Below are positions 9,744 to 16,592 of a stretch of DNA of 64,000 nucleotides, piece after piece; within the stretch, counting starts at the first letter, position 1; each line of letters starts with the position of its first letter. Below the pieces are notes generated by a model. It had not been told where the DNA came from. It ran no database searches and saw nothing but the letters and a program-made list of their open reading frames with translations. The stretch is from Sarcodiotheca gaudichaudii (Eukaryota > Rhodophyta > Florideophyceae > Gigartinales > Solieriaceae), in assembly GCA_032355985.1 (NCBI GenBank), contig JAUKVZ010000004.1, positions 233,512 to 297,511 on the forward strand, in the 5' to 3' direction. Position numbers and translations under genes: made by a program.

Positions 9744-9795
9744 CCCTCTCCCTTAGCAGGCGCAGCCGAGTGGGAGAGGGCCGGGGTGAGGGCTC
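9744..9795 (+). repeat. palindromic dispersed repeat R1, copy a
   Basis: The core is CCCTCTCCC, a variable arm, then GGGAGAGGG followed by CCGGGGTGAGGGCTC. A looser pyrimidine-rich tail (TCCTAC..CATCTCCA) continues for about 40 bases. The CCCTCTCCC/GGGAGAGGG arms can form a hairpin. Six copies lie between 9.7 and 15.5 kb. Confidence 0.85.
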
Positions 9796-9873
9796 ATTCT
9801 CCTACCCCATCTCCATCGCTCGCACATCAGAGACTTACAACAAGCACAACGCATACCGATCAACGTCTGCGAC

Positions 9874-10277
9874 TCAATCCTCATCGCCCAGCTCGCGCAA
9901 CCCTTCAATCCAGTTCTTCAGCCGCTCAAGACACAAGTCGACATCCCGAGACACATCCGAAGCACTGATGCGCATCACATGCAGTCCAACTTCTGCCATA
10001 CACCGTCTATACAAAACCAATGCGACACCCCCCCTGGCCATCCCCTGTATTTCTCAAGCGCAACTTCAGAACTCTCATGGGCGCCAATCACCTCTCCCCA
10101 TGAACTGCAATGCTGCGGATACGTGCGCCAGTCGCCGATTCCCGCAGATTTCCTTGCATCCAAATCCAACATCTGGCTAACTTCGTATAGAGCAGACAGC
10201 GGCTTACAGCCTTTGAAGACATCACATCTCAAGATGCATCGCGACGGCATGCATGGTTGTGGCGCCTGTCGATTCAC
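9874..10277 (-). pseudogene. small gene of unknown function, apparently broken by a one-base frameshift in a seven-G run
   Basis: On the minus strand a frame opened by GTG at 10277 runs through TYPQHCSSWGEVIGAHESS and VALEKYRGWPGG, then meets seven G bases (plus-strand C run at about 10027-10033) and soon stops at 9975. A different frame takes over at the same G run and reads smoothly through LYRRCMAEVGLHVMRIS and ERLKNWIEGLRELGDED to a stop at 9874. Reading eight G bases instead of seven would join the two. Both halves look protein-like, with Trp, Cys and charged residues and no low complexity. Options are a sequencing error, a decayed gene or a programmed -1 slip. The second half could also be made alone from ATG at 9999 (41 residues). 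The family is not recognised; local base composition is less GC-rich than in neighbours. Confidence 0.5.
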
Positions 10278-10374
10278 ATATGCCGATATGTGATTCAGAG
10301 ACTGCTGGAAGTTGAACTCATATCGCCGTTCAATCGAGCGGCTGAAACCACATCTTCAAACGGAGAAACAACGA

Positions 10375-10998
10375 ATGTTTAGCCGACACATGACCACCAT
10401 CCTCGTTATCTCATGCGCCATGTCATGCGCAACCGATGCAATCGCACAGCAGACCACGATCACATTCCAGCCCGGCACACTTCCCGGCGGCGGAAGGAAC
10501 GAAACGGAGTGGCACGAACAGGGTTTCACCTTCCTTGGAAACCCAAGTTTCACAAGTCAGTCGAATGAGGCCGCCGTGGACTCCGGTGCGCGACCGGTCA
10601 ATGGAACTGACCATATCGCAATTCTGCTGGACGACGTTGGCGCCACATTCTTCCATGATGACGGCGCGCAATTCAATCTCCTGCAAATCGACCTCGCGGA
10701 GTATTCAACTGTCACGGTCGATGGCCAGTATCAGCCCGAATTCATCGTCATTGATGGCCTGCTCCACGACGGCGGCATCGTCACGACGTCATTTCAACTG
10801 GACCTGTATCTGGATGGACTCGGCGGGCAGGAAGACTTCCAGACATTCTCATTTGGACCCGAGTTCTCCAACCTCGTCGAGGTGCGCTTCCAGTCCGATC
10901 TCTTTTCGATGGACAACCTCGTCGTCCAAATCCCCGCCCCCGCGCCAGCCACCGTCCTGATGTGCGCAAGCCTTGTCGGACTTCGCCGACGCCGATAG
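10375..10998 (+). CDS. secreted PEP-CTERM-type protein
   Basis: A protein of 207 residues. The start at 10375 (MFSRHMTT) has GGAGA about 9 bases upstream and opens into a signal peptide ending near SCATDAIAQ; an earlier in-frame ATG at 10312 is less likely. The body is beta-rich, with no catalytic motif recognised (starting TITFQPGTLPGGG). The C-terminus has the exosortase sorting layout: a Pro-rich stretch (PAPAPATVL), a short hydrophobic segment (MCASLVGL) and a final RRRR. By family knowledge such proteins are cleaved and anchored by an exosortase; none is visible in this window. Confidence 0.8.
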   Translation: MFSRHMTTILVISCAMSCATDAIAQQTTITFQPGTLPGGGRNETEWHEQGFTFLGNPSFTSQSNEAAVDSGARPVNGTDHIAILLDDVGATFFHDDGAQFNLLQIDLAEYSTVTVDGQYQPEFIVIDGLLHDGGIVTTSFQLDLYLDGLGGQEDFQTFSFGPEFSNLVEVRFQSDLFSMDNLVVQIPAPAPATVLMCASLVGLRRRR

Positions 10999-11052
10999 CG
11001 CCGCCCCGCCGATGACGTCGCTCACAGATCAACTCTCCGGGAAAAGCTTGCA

Positions 11053-11090
11053 CCCTCTCCCACATGTGGGAGAGGGTAGGGTGAGGGCTC
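11053..11090 (+). repeat. palindromic dispersed repeat R1, copy b (short form)
   Basis: CCCTCTCCCACATGTGGGAG is followed by AGGGTAGGGTGAGGGCTC. The hairpin arms are closer together than in the long copies. The pyrimidine-rich tail (AATCTACTTCTTCTCCA) follows. Confidence 0.8.
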
Positions 11091-11161
11091 CCCAATCTAC
11101 TTCTTCTCCAACTCTCAAAGACCAGGCGCGCCATCCCAGCGCAAACCGAGCCTGCGCTCAT

Positions 11162-11569
11162 TCAATCTCTGACGACGACATCCGCGCCGCTGACACGATC
11201 ATCTTCATCGAGCTTCACATTGATCCACACCATCTCCGACATCCATGAGTCCGGCCGAAGTCCGAGAGAGAACTGAAGATCCCACCCGTCGTAATCTTCC
11301 GCGCACGGCTCGCCAAACCGCTCAATCAATGCCGCGCGCGTCTCCCCAACCAGCGCCCCGCCGCGCGCATCCTCAATCGCCGCATCAACAAACGCGCGCT
11401 GCGCCCGCTCCTCATGCGTCATGTCCGCACCGGAAAGCGTCCGCCACACCAGCACACTCGGAACCCCAAGCATCAGCAGATAAGCAAAACACCACGCGCA
11501 GACAATCAGAACTGTCCGCCGTTTACTGCGTTGCGCCGATGCACGCGATCGCTGATCGTCTCTGCTCAT
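11162..11569 (-). CDS. single-pass membrane protein of unknown function, BamE-like C-terminal part
   Basis: A protein of 135 residues with a basic N-terminus, one membrane helix (about 18-45, TVLIVCAWCFAYLLMLGVPS) and an extracytoplasmic part. The stretch GETRAALIERFGEP... followed by a beta-rich end (MVWINVKLDEDDRV) resembles the SmpA/BamE fold, where a helix-turn precedes a small sheet; this is a weak resemblance. The ribosome-binding sequence (GGGAGG, 3-8 bases before the ATG) lies at the edge of a copy of dispersed repeat R1 that begins 7 bases upstream, so the repeat has supplied or sits at the 5' end of the transcript. Confidence 0.6.
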   Translation of the reverse strand: MSRDDQRSRASAQRSKRRTVLIVCAWCFAYLLMLGVPSVLVWRTLSGADMTHEERAQRAFVDAAIEDARGGALVGETRAALIERFGEPCAEDYDGWDLQFSLGLRPDSWMSEMVWINVKLDEDDRVSGADVVVRD

Positions 11570-11575
11570 CCGCCT

Positions 11576-11626
11576 CCCTCTCCCGCGCAGGCGAAGCCGA
11601 GTGGGAGAGGGCCGGGGTGAGGGCTC
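11576..11626 (+). repeat. palindromic dispersed repeat R1, copy c
   Basis: A long-form copy with CCCTCTCCC, GCGCAGGCGAAGCCGAGT, GGGAGAGGG and CCGGGGTGAGGGCTC. Its first arm, read on the minus strand, borders the ribosome-binding site of the membrane-protein gene ending at 11569. Confidence 0.87.
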
Positions 11627-11712
11627 AATGTTCTACCCCCCCTCCAATGCTCGACAACCAGACGCGCAAGACCAACTCATGCCGCGCAGTCCAACGCCTG
11701 CGTCCCAGATCT

Positions 11713-12180
11713 TCACTCCGGCACAACCCCAATATCCTCATCCCACAACTCCGGCCGAGCAGCAATAAACGCTTCCATCAATTCAATGCATCGCCGATCT
11801 CCAACAACACGCAGCGAAACCCCATGCTGCCTCATCAAATCCTCCGCCCCCATGAACGTTGTGTTCTCACCAATCACAACCCGCGGCACCTTGTGCAGAA
11901 TCGCAGTCCCGCTGCACATGATGCAAGGACTCAAAGTCGAAGCCAGCGTCAACGTATGCCAGTCACGCCGCCGACCCGCATGACGCATACAAACCGTCTC
12001 AGCATGCGCCGTCGAATCGCCCGACTGCTCGCGCTCGTTGTGACCAACTGCGACAATCCCGTGCTCTAAAGACCCAATCGCAGAGCCGATCGGTATCCCG
12101 CCCTCTGACAGCGACTTCTTCGCCTGCTCAAACGCGGCATCCAACAGCTCCAACTCAAACCGATCCTGTTTCTCATCCAT
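11713..12180 (-). CDS. cytosine deaminase-like nucleoside/base deaminase
   Basis: A protein of 155 residues. The start at 12180 is chosen because GGCGGAGA ends 9 bases upstream; ATGs at 12189 and 12267 are in frame. It has the zinc-dependent deaminase signature: HAET (zinc His and catalytic Glu) and SPCIMCSG (two zinc Cys). The downstream part, with VVIGENTTFMGAEDLM, GVSLRVVGDRRC, EAFIAARPELW and EDIG, follows the layout of yeast cytosine deaminase, and the length matches the ~158 residues of that enzyme. The likely reaction is cytosine to uracil with ammonia release, in the cytosol. A PreA-like enzyme lies about 3 kb away, which would fit pyrimidine salvage or breakdown, but the two are not in one operon. 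Confidence 0.85.
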   Translation of the reverse strand: MDEKQDRFELELLDAAFEQAKKSLSEGGIPIGSAIGSLEHGIVAVGHNEREQSGDSTAHAETVCMRHAGRRRDWHTLTLASTLSPCIMCSGTAILHKVPRVVIGENTTFMGAEDLMRQHGVSLRVVGDRRCIELMEAFIAARPELWDEDIGVVPE

Positions 12181-12348
12181 ACGCGCCATTCTCCGCCCAT
12201 CACTGGAATCCAACAACCACAACATGCGCCTTCCATAGGCAAAAGCGCGCACCTTCCCGCTCAACATCGCGCCGGCGCGCCATGAATCGCGAACCTACCC
12301 AAACAAACTATTGACGCTTTTCCATGCCGCCCTAACCTCGATTCCACT

Positions 12349-12945
12349 ATGAAACCAAACACCGACATTCCGATCCCCGCCACCAACCTCGATCCCGACA
12401 TCCTGCGCCAGCTCCTCGATCCAGCCACCACCGCCGCCGACATCGCCGAGATGACAGGCTTCGACCCCAACCGCCTGCAAAAGCTCGCCGAATCCGAAGA
12501 CCTTCACCAATGCATCGACGCCCTGGCGGAGATCGAACGCGCCCGCTACGACCTCGCCGCCAGCGCCGCCCGCTCCATCGCCCTCCAGCTCCTCCTGCGC
12601 ATCGCCATCGAAAACGTCAGCGACTCCCCCGAAACCGCCCGCAAAGCCGCCGACTCCATCCTCACCGCCAAAACCCCCGAGCGCAAACCGGACAAGAACC
12701 CCAAACCCGATCCCACACCCCCAAAGCGCCCGGACACCGACCAGCAGAACCAACTCCGCCAATGGGCCCTCCGCCAACTCCACACCGCGCACAGCGAACA
12801 CGAAATCAACGCTGATCTCGAATCCGTTTCAATCAACTCCACCAGCAAACACGACTGCGCCTCACCCAAGGACAACCATCAACAACGCATTCGTCCCCCT
12901 CCCTCTCCCGCGCAGGCGAAGCCGAGTGGGAGAGGGCCGGGGTGA
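12349..12945 (+). CDS. hypothetical helical protein; C-terminus supplied by a dispersed repeat
   Basis: A protein of 198 residues. Residues 1-110 look helical and include a possible helix-turn-helix (DIAEMTGFDPNRLQKLAESE), then a charged Pro/Lys-rich linker (KTPERKPDKNPKPDP) and a Gln-rich helix. The last ~16 residues and the stop are read from copy d of repeat R1 (PPSPAQAKPSGRGPG), so the original C-terminus has probably been replaced. No good Shine-Dalgarno sequence precedes the ATG. A competing minus-strand ORF (12295-12801) is Gly/Val-rich and looks like a shadow. No family recognised; a DNA-binding role is only a guess. Confidence 0.5.
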   Translation: MKPNTDIPIPATNLDPDILRQLLDPATTAADIAEMTGFDPNRLQKLAESEDLHQCIDALAEIERARYDLAASAARSIALQLLLRIAIENVSDSPETARKAADSILTAKTPERKPDKNPKPDPTPPKRPDTDQQNQLRQWALRQLHTAHSEHEINADLESVSINSTSKHDCASPKDNHQQRIRPPPSPAQAKPSGRGPG

Positions 12946-12951
12946 GGGCTC
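12901..12951 (+). repeat. palindromic dispersed repeat R1, copy d
   Basis: A long-form copy almost identical to copy c over 50 bases. Its GGGTGAGGG provides the stop codon of the helical protein starting at 12349. Its tail is interrupted by an R2 copy at 12959. Confidence 0.88.
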
Positions 12952-12958
12952 GACCGCA

Positions 12959-12983
12959 TCGAAGACCCGCCCGTGCCGGGCCC
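12959..12983 (+). repeat. short dispersed repeat R2, copy c, nested in the R1 tail
   Basis: TCGAAGACCCGCCCGTGCCG matches the arm of the copy at 15256. It separates the R1 core from its usual tail (CTCAAGAACCA), which suggests insertion of one element into the other. Confidence 0.5.
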
Positions 12984-13055
12984 CTCCTCCATTCCTCAAG
13001 AACCAACCCGCGCTCAATGAACACCCAACCCATTCACCAACGCCTGCGTCCGCCG

Positions 13056-13092
13056 CCTCTCCCGCTTGCGGGAGAGGGAAGGGTGAGGGCTC
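13056..13092 (+). repeat. palindromic dispersed repeat R1, copy e (short form)
   Basis: CCTCTCCCGCTTGCGGGAGA is followed by GGGAAGGGTGAGGGCTC, then the tail CTACCTCTACTTCCTTCTCC. Apart from this repeat, its neighbours and the terminator at 13155, nothing coding was seen in 12952-13317. Confidence 0.8.
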
Positions 13093-13154
13093 CTACCTCT
13101 ACTTCCTTCTCCACCGCTCAAGAACCACCCCACTCTCAACAAACACAACAAGCA

Positions 13155-13196
13155 AACAAAAACGCCGCCGCGGCGCGGGGGCGCGGCGGCGGCGTT
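13155..13196 (-). terminator. intrinsic terminator, minus strand
   Basis: A very stable GC stem (AACGCCGCCG... pairing with ...CGGCGGCGTT) is followed on the minus strand by TTTTTGTTTG. It lies about 120 bases beyond the stop of the minus-strand PEP-CTERM gene and probably ends its transcript. Confidence 0.75.
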
Positions 13197-13317
13197 GCGT
13201 TGTGAAGACGGTTGTTCTTGTGTTCGAAGTTGTGTGTGTAGGTGGGGTAGGTGTTGACAGTGTGTATTGGAGTTTTGCGCGGGCGCGTGTTGGGCGCTTG
13301 CGCGGTGGTTGTGTGTG

Positions 13318-14304
13318 TCAGTTCACGCGGCGGCGGCGGGCGGTGAATGCCGCGCCGGCGCAGAGGATGGTGAGGGCGCCGGGGGTTGGGATTGTTGTTT
13401 TGAAGAGGATGTCCGTGAGTTTCGTGGGCACGGTGTTGGCGAGGTTGAGGAAGGCGCCGCTCTGATCGAAGCGGTAGATTTCGCCGGAGTTGAAGGCCAT
13501 GTAGATGTCGAGTGTGGTGGGGTCGTAGGTGAAGCCGTGGGGGCCGCCGCCGGCGAGGGAGGTGGTGTCGATGTAGTGGGACCAGGTTCCTGCGCCGAGG
13601 TCGTATCGCCAGAGTCCTTCGACGCCGGCGCCTTCGTAGAGGGCGGTTGCGTAGAGGGCGCCGTCGGGTCCGATGGCGATTTCCTGGGGTGCGAAGGAGA
13701 CGGGGATGGTCGGGTTGGTGGAGGCGCCTGTGGCGAAGCTGTAGCGCTGGATGCCGAAGCTTGTGTCGGAGGTGGACCAGCTTGCGACGAACATTTCGTC
13801 GCCCTTGAAGGTGTAGAGGTTGCGGCCGTCGCCGGCGCTATTGATGTTTCGGACGAAGGCGCCGGTGTTGGAGTCGTATTCCTCGATGCCGGTTGGTCCG
13901 CCGACGACGATGTTGCCGTTGGGAGCTTTTGCCGGTCCGAGTCGTTGTCCGGAGGGATCGATGGTTCCGATGTTGGCGCCGGATGCGGAGTCGATGATGT
14001 GCAGGCCGCCGAAGCCGCCGATGAAGAAGTTCTGATTGATGCCTGCGACGGCGCCGAGGTAGGGAGCGTTGTTGGCGAGTTCGGTCGTGTTTGAGAAGAC
14101 CTGTGAGTAGCTGCCGCCGAGCGCGCCGGTGTAGCCGCCGGGGACGTGGGCCCAGGGTGATGTGCGGTTGAATTGATAGAGCTCACTGTGCGCATCGCTC
14201 ATGACGTACATGTCATCGGGATCTCCGATGACTCCAGCCGCGGCGGCGGGGGCGAGCGCGATGGTGAGGGCGAGTGGGCAGAGGGACAGATGGGCGATAC
14301 GCAT
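13318..14304 (-). CDS. secreted beta-propeller-like protein with PEP-CTERM-type sorting end
   Basis: A protein of 328 residues. The start MRIAHLSL (14304) has AGGGGA 7 bases upstream and opens into a signal peptide (LTIALAPAAAAG); an upstream extension to 14517 runs through non-coding-like sequence. The body has propeller-style blades of the form YxFDxxTG/APDGxLY (APNGNIVVGGPTGIEEYD, IGPDGALYATALYEG), similar to SMP-30/NHL-like folds. The C-terminus TPGALTILCAGAAFTARRRR is a Pro-hydrophobic-Arg sorting tail of the PEP-CTERM kind. Function unknown; surface-anchored by inference. Confidence 0.78.
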   Translation of the reverse strand: MRIAHLSLCPLALTIALAPAAAAGVIGDPDDMYVMSDAHSELYQFNRTSPWAHVPGGYTGALGGSYSQVFSNTTELANNAPYLGAVAGINQNFFIGGFGGLHIIDSASGANIGTIDPSGQRLGPAKAPNGNIVVGGPTGIEEYDSNTGAFVRNINSAGDGRNLYTFKGDEMFVASWSTSDTSFGIQRYSFATGASTNPTIPVSFAPQEIAIGPDGALYATALYEGAGVEGLWRYDLGAGTWSHYIDTTSLAGGGPHGFTYDPTTLDIYMAFNSGEIYRFDQSGAFLNLANTVPTKLTDILFKTTIPTPGALTILCAGAAFTARRRRVN

Positions 14305-14468
14305 TATGAAATCCCCTATCCCGCATGTGATTGAATGACTGCGCAGCGATGACCTCTGGCCTGAGGTGATGCATGCGCATACGACAGGCGTCGGGCGTAC
14401 AGCTTTATGCAGTCGTTCAAGAGATGCGGGAACGACGTGTTGATTCGGCGGAGGACGTTCTCCAGCCG

Positions 14469-14492
14469 ATTCTTCCCACTGGTGGGGAGAAT
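14469..14492. promoter_or_regulatory. 24-base inverted repeat upstream of the PEP-CTERM gene
   Basis: ATTCTTCCCACT/GGTGGGGAGAAT is a near-perfect dyad with no T run after it on either strand. It sits about 165 bases ahead of the minus-strand start at 14304 and could be an operator or a transcript hairpin. Apart from this dyad and the repeat at 14553, nothing was seen in 14305-14611. Confidence 0.35.
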
Positions 14493-14552
14493 ACCTGAAG
14501 CGGTGGACGGATAGCAAGGGAAAGTTTTGGGGGACATGTCCGCGCTTCGCGA

Positions 14553-14623
14553 GATCAGGAGAACAGGAGAACAGGGGAGCAGGTGATCAGGAGGGGAGGA
14601 GGCGCGGGTGATCAGGAGGGGCG
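14553..14623 (+). repeat. degenerate GATCAGGAG/AACAGG short repeats overlapping the VanZ-like gene end
   Basis: The segment repeats GATCAGGAG and GAACAGGAG units five or more times with small changes. It includes the stop codon of the VanZ-like gene. A related segment (GATCAGTGGAGCAGGTGAAC) occurs just upstream of that gene at 15290, so the gene is bracketed by similar sequence. Confidence 0.55.
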
Positions 14624-15175
14624 GCGTTTGAGTTTTGTGCGCGCGAATGTGAGGGCGGCGTTTGCCGTGACGGCCATGGTGGCGGCAAGTGTGTTGAAGA
14701 GGATGTCCTGCCAGGAGAAGACTCGGGAGGGAATGGCGCGTTGGATTGTTTCGTCGAGGGCGCCGAGTGTTGTTGTGAGGATAATGGCCAGCAGCGCGGG
14801 GTTTGGAAGGATGCGCTTGCCTTGTGCGGCGCGTTCTTTGAGTGCTTCGTGGATGAAGAGCGCGACGACGCCGTATTCGATGAGGTGGGAGCGCTCGATG
14901 GGGCTTGTCAGGCGCACAACGACGAGGATGTAGACGGCCGCGATGCCGAGCGCGACGGCGATTTCGGCGGGGCCGGGTCGTGAGCGCAGTCCCTGCGTGA
15001 GGATCGCGGCGAGCACGAGCAGGCATGCGATGACAAAGAGGATCGCTTCGAGACCTGATTCGATGATCTGATTGGCCAGCGCGCGCGCAAAGGCGAGCCC
15101 CGCGAGGATGGCGATCATCACGATGAGCGTGCAGATCCAGAGACGACGTTCTTTGGGGGAGGTGAAGAGGGGCAT
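14612..15175 (-). CDS. VanZ-like family membrane protein
   Basis: A protein of 187 residues with about four or five membrane helices. VanZ-like signature elements are visible: ERSHLIEYGVVALFIHEAL (His-Glu-Tyr segment, residues near 95-112) and LGALDETIQRAIPSRVFSWQ followed by DILFNTLAA, which matches the family pattern GxxDExxQxFxPxRxxxxxDxxxN. Proteins of this family include the teicoplanin-resistance factor VanZ, but most have unknown function and no resistance genes are nearby. The stop codon lies within a short-repeat tract, and related repeats lie upstream. Confidence 0.82.
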   Translation of the reverse strand: MPLFTSPKERRLWICTLIVMIAILAGLAFARALANQIIESGLEAILFVIACLLVLAAILTQGLRSRPGPAEIAVALGIAAVYILVVVRLTSPIERSHLIEYGVVALFIHEALKERAAQGKRILPNPALLAIILTTTLGALDETIQRAIPSRVFSWQDILFNTLAATMAVTANAALTFARTKLKRRPS

Positions 15176-15255
15176 GATTTGCCCTTCGGGTTTCTGGGTG
15201 CGCAGGTGTTGGCGCCAGGCTTGTTGCGTGCGCTGCTGGTGTTTGAGGATTGTAG

Positions 15256-15283
15256 GAGGAGTCCGCCACGGGCGGGTCTTCGA
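15256..15283 (-). repeat. short dispersed repeat R2, copy d
   Basis: On the minus strand it reads TCGAAGACCCGCCCGTGGCG followed by GACTCCTC, the complete arm pair. It lies between the VanZ-like gene and copy f of R1. Confidence 0.55.
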
Positions 15284-15289
15284 CTATCG

Positions 15290-15317
15290 GATCAGTGGAG
15301 CAGGTGAACAGGAGATC
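15290..15317 (+). repeat. short repeat related to the tract at 14553
   Basis: GATCAGTGGAGCAGGTGAAC followed by AGGAGATC. It shares GGAGCAGGTGA(A/T)CAGGAG units with the tract at 14553, on the other side of the VanZ-like gene. Confidence 0.45.
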
Positions 15318-15397
15318 AAACGCAGGCGTGTGCGAGGGTGGACTGGGTTTTGAGTGCGCATCTGGTGTGCGAGGATGAGAGGAAGACGTAGGAGATC

Positions 15398-15448
15398 GAG
15401 CCCTCACCCCGGCCCTCTCCCACTCGGCTTCGCCTGCGCGGGAGAGGG
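15398..15448 (-). repeat. palindromic dispersed repeat R1, copy f (inverted)
   Basis: A long-form copy in the opposite orientation to the other five, ending 20 bases from the stop codon of the heptosyltransferase-like gene. It could serve as that gene's transcript 3' hairpin. Confidence 0.87.
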
Positions 15449-15467
15449 AGGCGGACGCGGGTGTTTG

Positions 15468-16592
15468 TTATGCGCGGAGGAGTGTGTCTGCGGCTTCGAT
15501 CACTCTTTCGAGTGTGATGTTGTCGACAGCGCAGCGCTCCGGGTGGTCGTTGGCGACTTCTTCTTCGGGGAGGGTTGGGTCGGCGTCGAGTTCTATTTCT
15601 TTGTCGAAGGGGATGGTTGTCCAGCGGCGGTCGGTGGGGCCGAAGAGGGTGATGACTGGTGTGCCGACGGCGGCGGCGATGTGGCGGGGGCCGGTGTCGT
15701 TGGTGATGAGGATCTTGCTGCGCTGGGCGATGGGTTTGAGCGCGCGGAGGGGCATTTGAAAATCCTGGAGGGAGATGATGCGCTCGGGGTTTGCCGCGGC
15801 TGTTGCGTTTGATTCGGCGAGGGCGCGGGCTTGCTGTTTGATGTTGTCGGCGAGTTCGAGTTCGGATGGGCCGGCGTTGATGAGGATGTTGAGGTTGTGT
15901 TGTGTCTGGAGGTGGTGTGCGAATTGTGCGAAGCGGTCGGCGGGCCAGCGTTTGGCGGGGTTGTTGCCGCCGGGGTTGAGGATGGCGGTGTTTGGATTGG
16001 CGGGGTCGAGTTCGGCGCGCTTGAGGATGTCGTCGGCGATTGTGTTTTCTTCGTCGGTGACGGCGAGTTCGAGTGGACCGAGTTGCAAAGAGGGATCGTC
16101 GAGGATGAGTTTGGCGAGGTCGAGGTAGTAGTTACAGGCGGGGATGGGGGCGAAGTCGGTGGGGTTGGTTGTTGAGGAGTTGTAGGGCGGTGTGTTTTTG
16201 CGGAGTGGCGGTTTGATGCGATGGGTGAGGAGGAAGCCGCGGCCATCGCGGTCGTAGCCGTAGCGCCGGGGGATGAATGCGAGGCGTGCGGCGAGGGCTG
16301 ATGAGAATGAGTTTGTGAGGAGAAGGGCGGCGTCGTAGCGGATGGGGCGGATTTTGGCGGCGGCTTTCTTGGGGCCCATCATGCCGGCGCGCTGTTCGAT
16401 GTGGATCTCATCGAAGAAGGTTGTTCCTTTAAGGATGTCGGCGACGCCGGGTCGCAGGAGGACGCCGAGGAGCGCGCCGGGCAGCGCTTCGCGCAGGATG
16501 CGGAATGTGGGTGTTGCCATGACGACATCGCCGAGCCAGGTGGGGGCGATGATGAGGAGTCGGGATGGAAGCTCTTCGGCGCGGCTCACCAT
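15468..16592 (-). CDS. waaF: glycosyltransferase family 9, heptosyltransferase II-like
   Basis: A protein of 374 residues. It opens with LLIIAPTWLGDVVMATP, the ADP-heptose:LPS heptosyltransferase N-terminus, and carries the nucleotide-sugar half with LNPGGNNPAKRWPADRFAQF and TNDTGPRHIAAAVGTPVI followed by LFGPTD. GT9 enzymes add heptose to the lipopolysaccharide inner core at the cytoplasmic face. Its start overlaps the end of the acidic-tailed gene by 7 bases, so the two are probably translated together. A GmhB-like heptose phosphatase lies upstream in the same direction, which supports a heptose-containing glycan. Length is normal for the family. Confidence 0.88.
   Translation of the reverse strand: MVSRAEELPSRLLIIAPTWLGDVVMATPTFRILREALPGALLGVLLRPGVADILKGTTFFDEIHIEQRAGMMGPKKAAAKIRPIRYDAALLLTNSFSSALAARLAFIPRRYGYDRDGRGFLLTHRIKPPLRKNTPPYNSSTTNPTDFAPIPACNYYLDLAKLILDDPSLQLGPLELAVTDEENTIADDILKRAELDPANPNTAILNPGGNNPAKRWPADRFAQFAHHLQTQHNLNILINAGPSELELADNIKQQARALAESNATAAANPERIISLQDFQMPLRALKPIAQRSKILITNDTGPRHIAAAVGTPVITLFGPTDRRWTTIPFDKEIELDADPTLPEEEVANDHPERCAVDNITLERVIEAADTLLRA

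Noticed and set aside
12295-12801. Minus-strand ORF of 168 codons opposite the 12349 gene
   Set aside because: Gly/Val-rich low complexity; the plus-strand helical protein with varied composition is more credible, though neither is certain.
13267-14094. Plus-strand Gly/Val-rich ORF opposite the PEP-CTERM gene
   Set aside because: Composition-driven shadow; the minus-strand frame has a signal peptide and a sorting tail.
9744-15448. CRISPR array suggested by repeated palindromes
   Set aside because: Repeat spacing is irregular (hundreds of bases to kilobases), with genes in between, mixed orientation and no cas genes.
15354-15812. Plus-strand ORF of 152 codons near the R1 copy f
   Set aside because: Covers a dispersed repeat and the antisense of the heptosyltransferase gene end; no supporting features.
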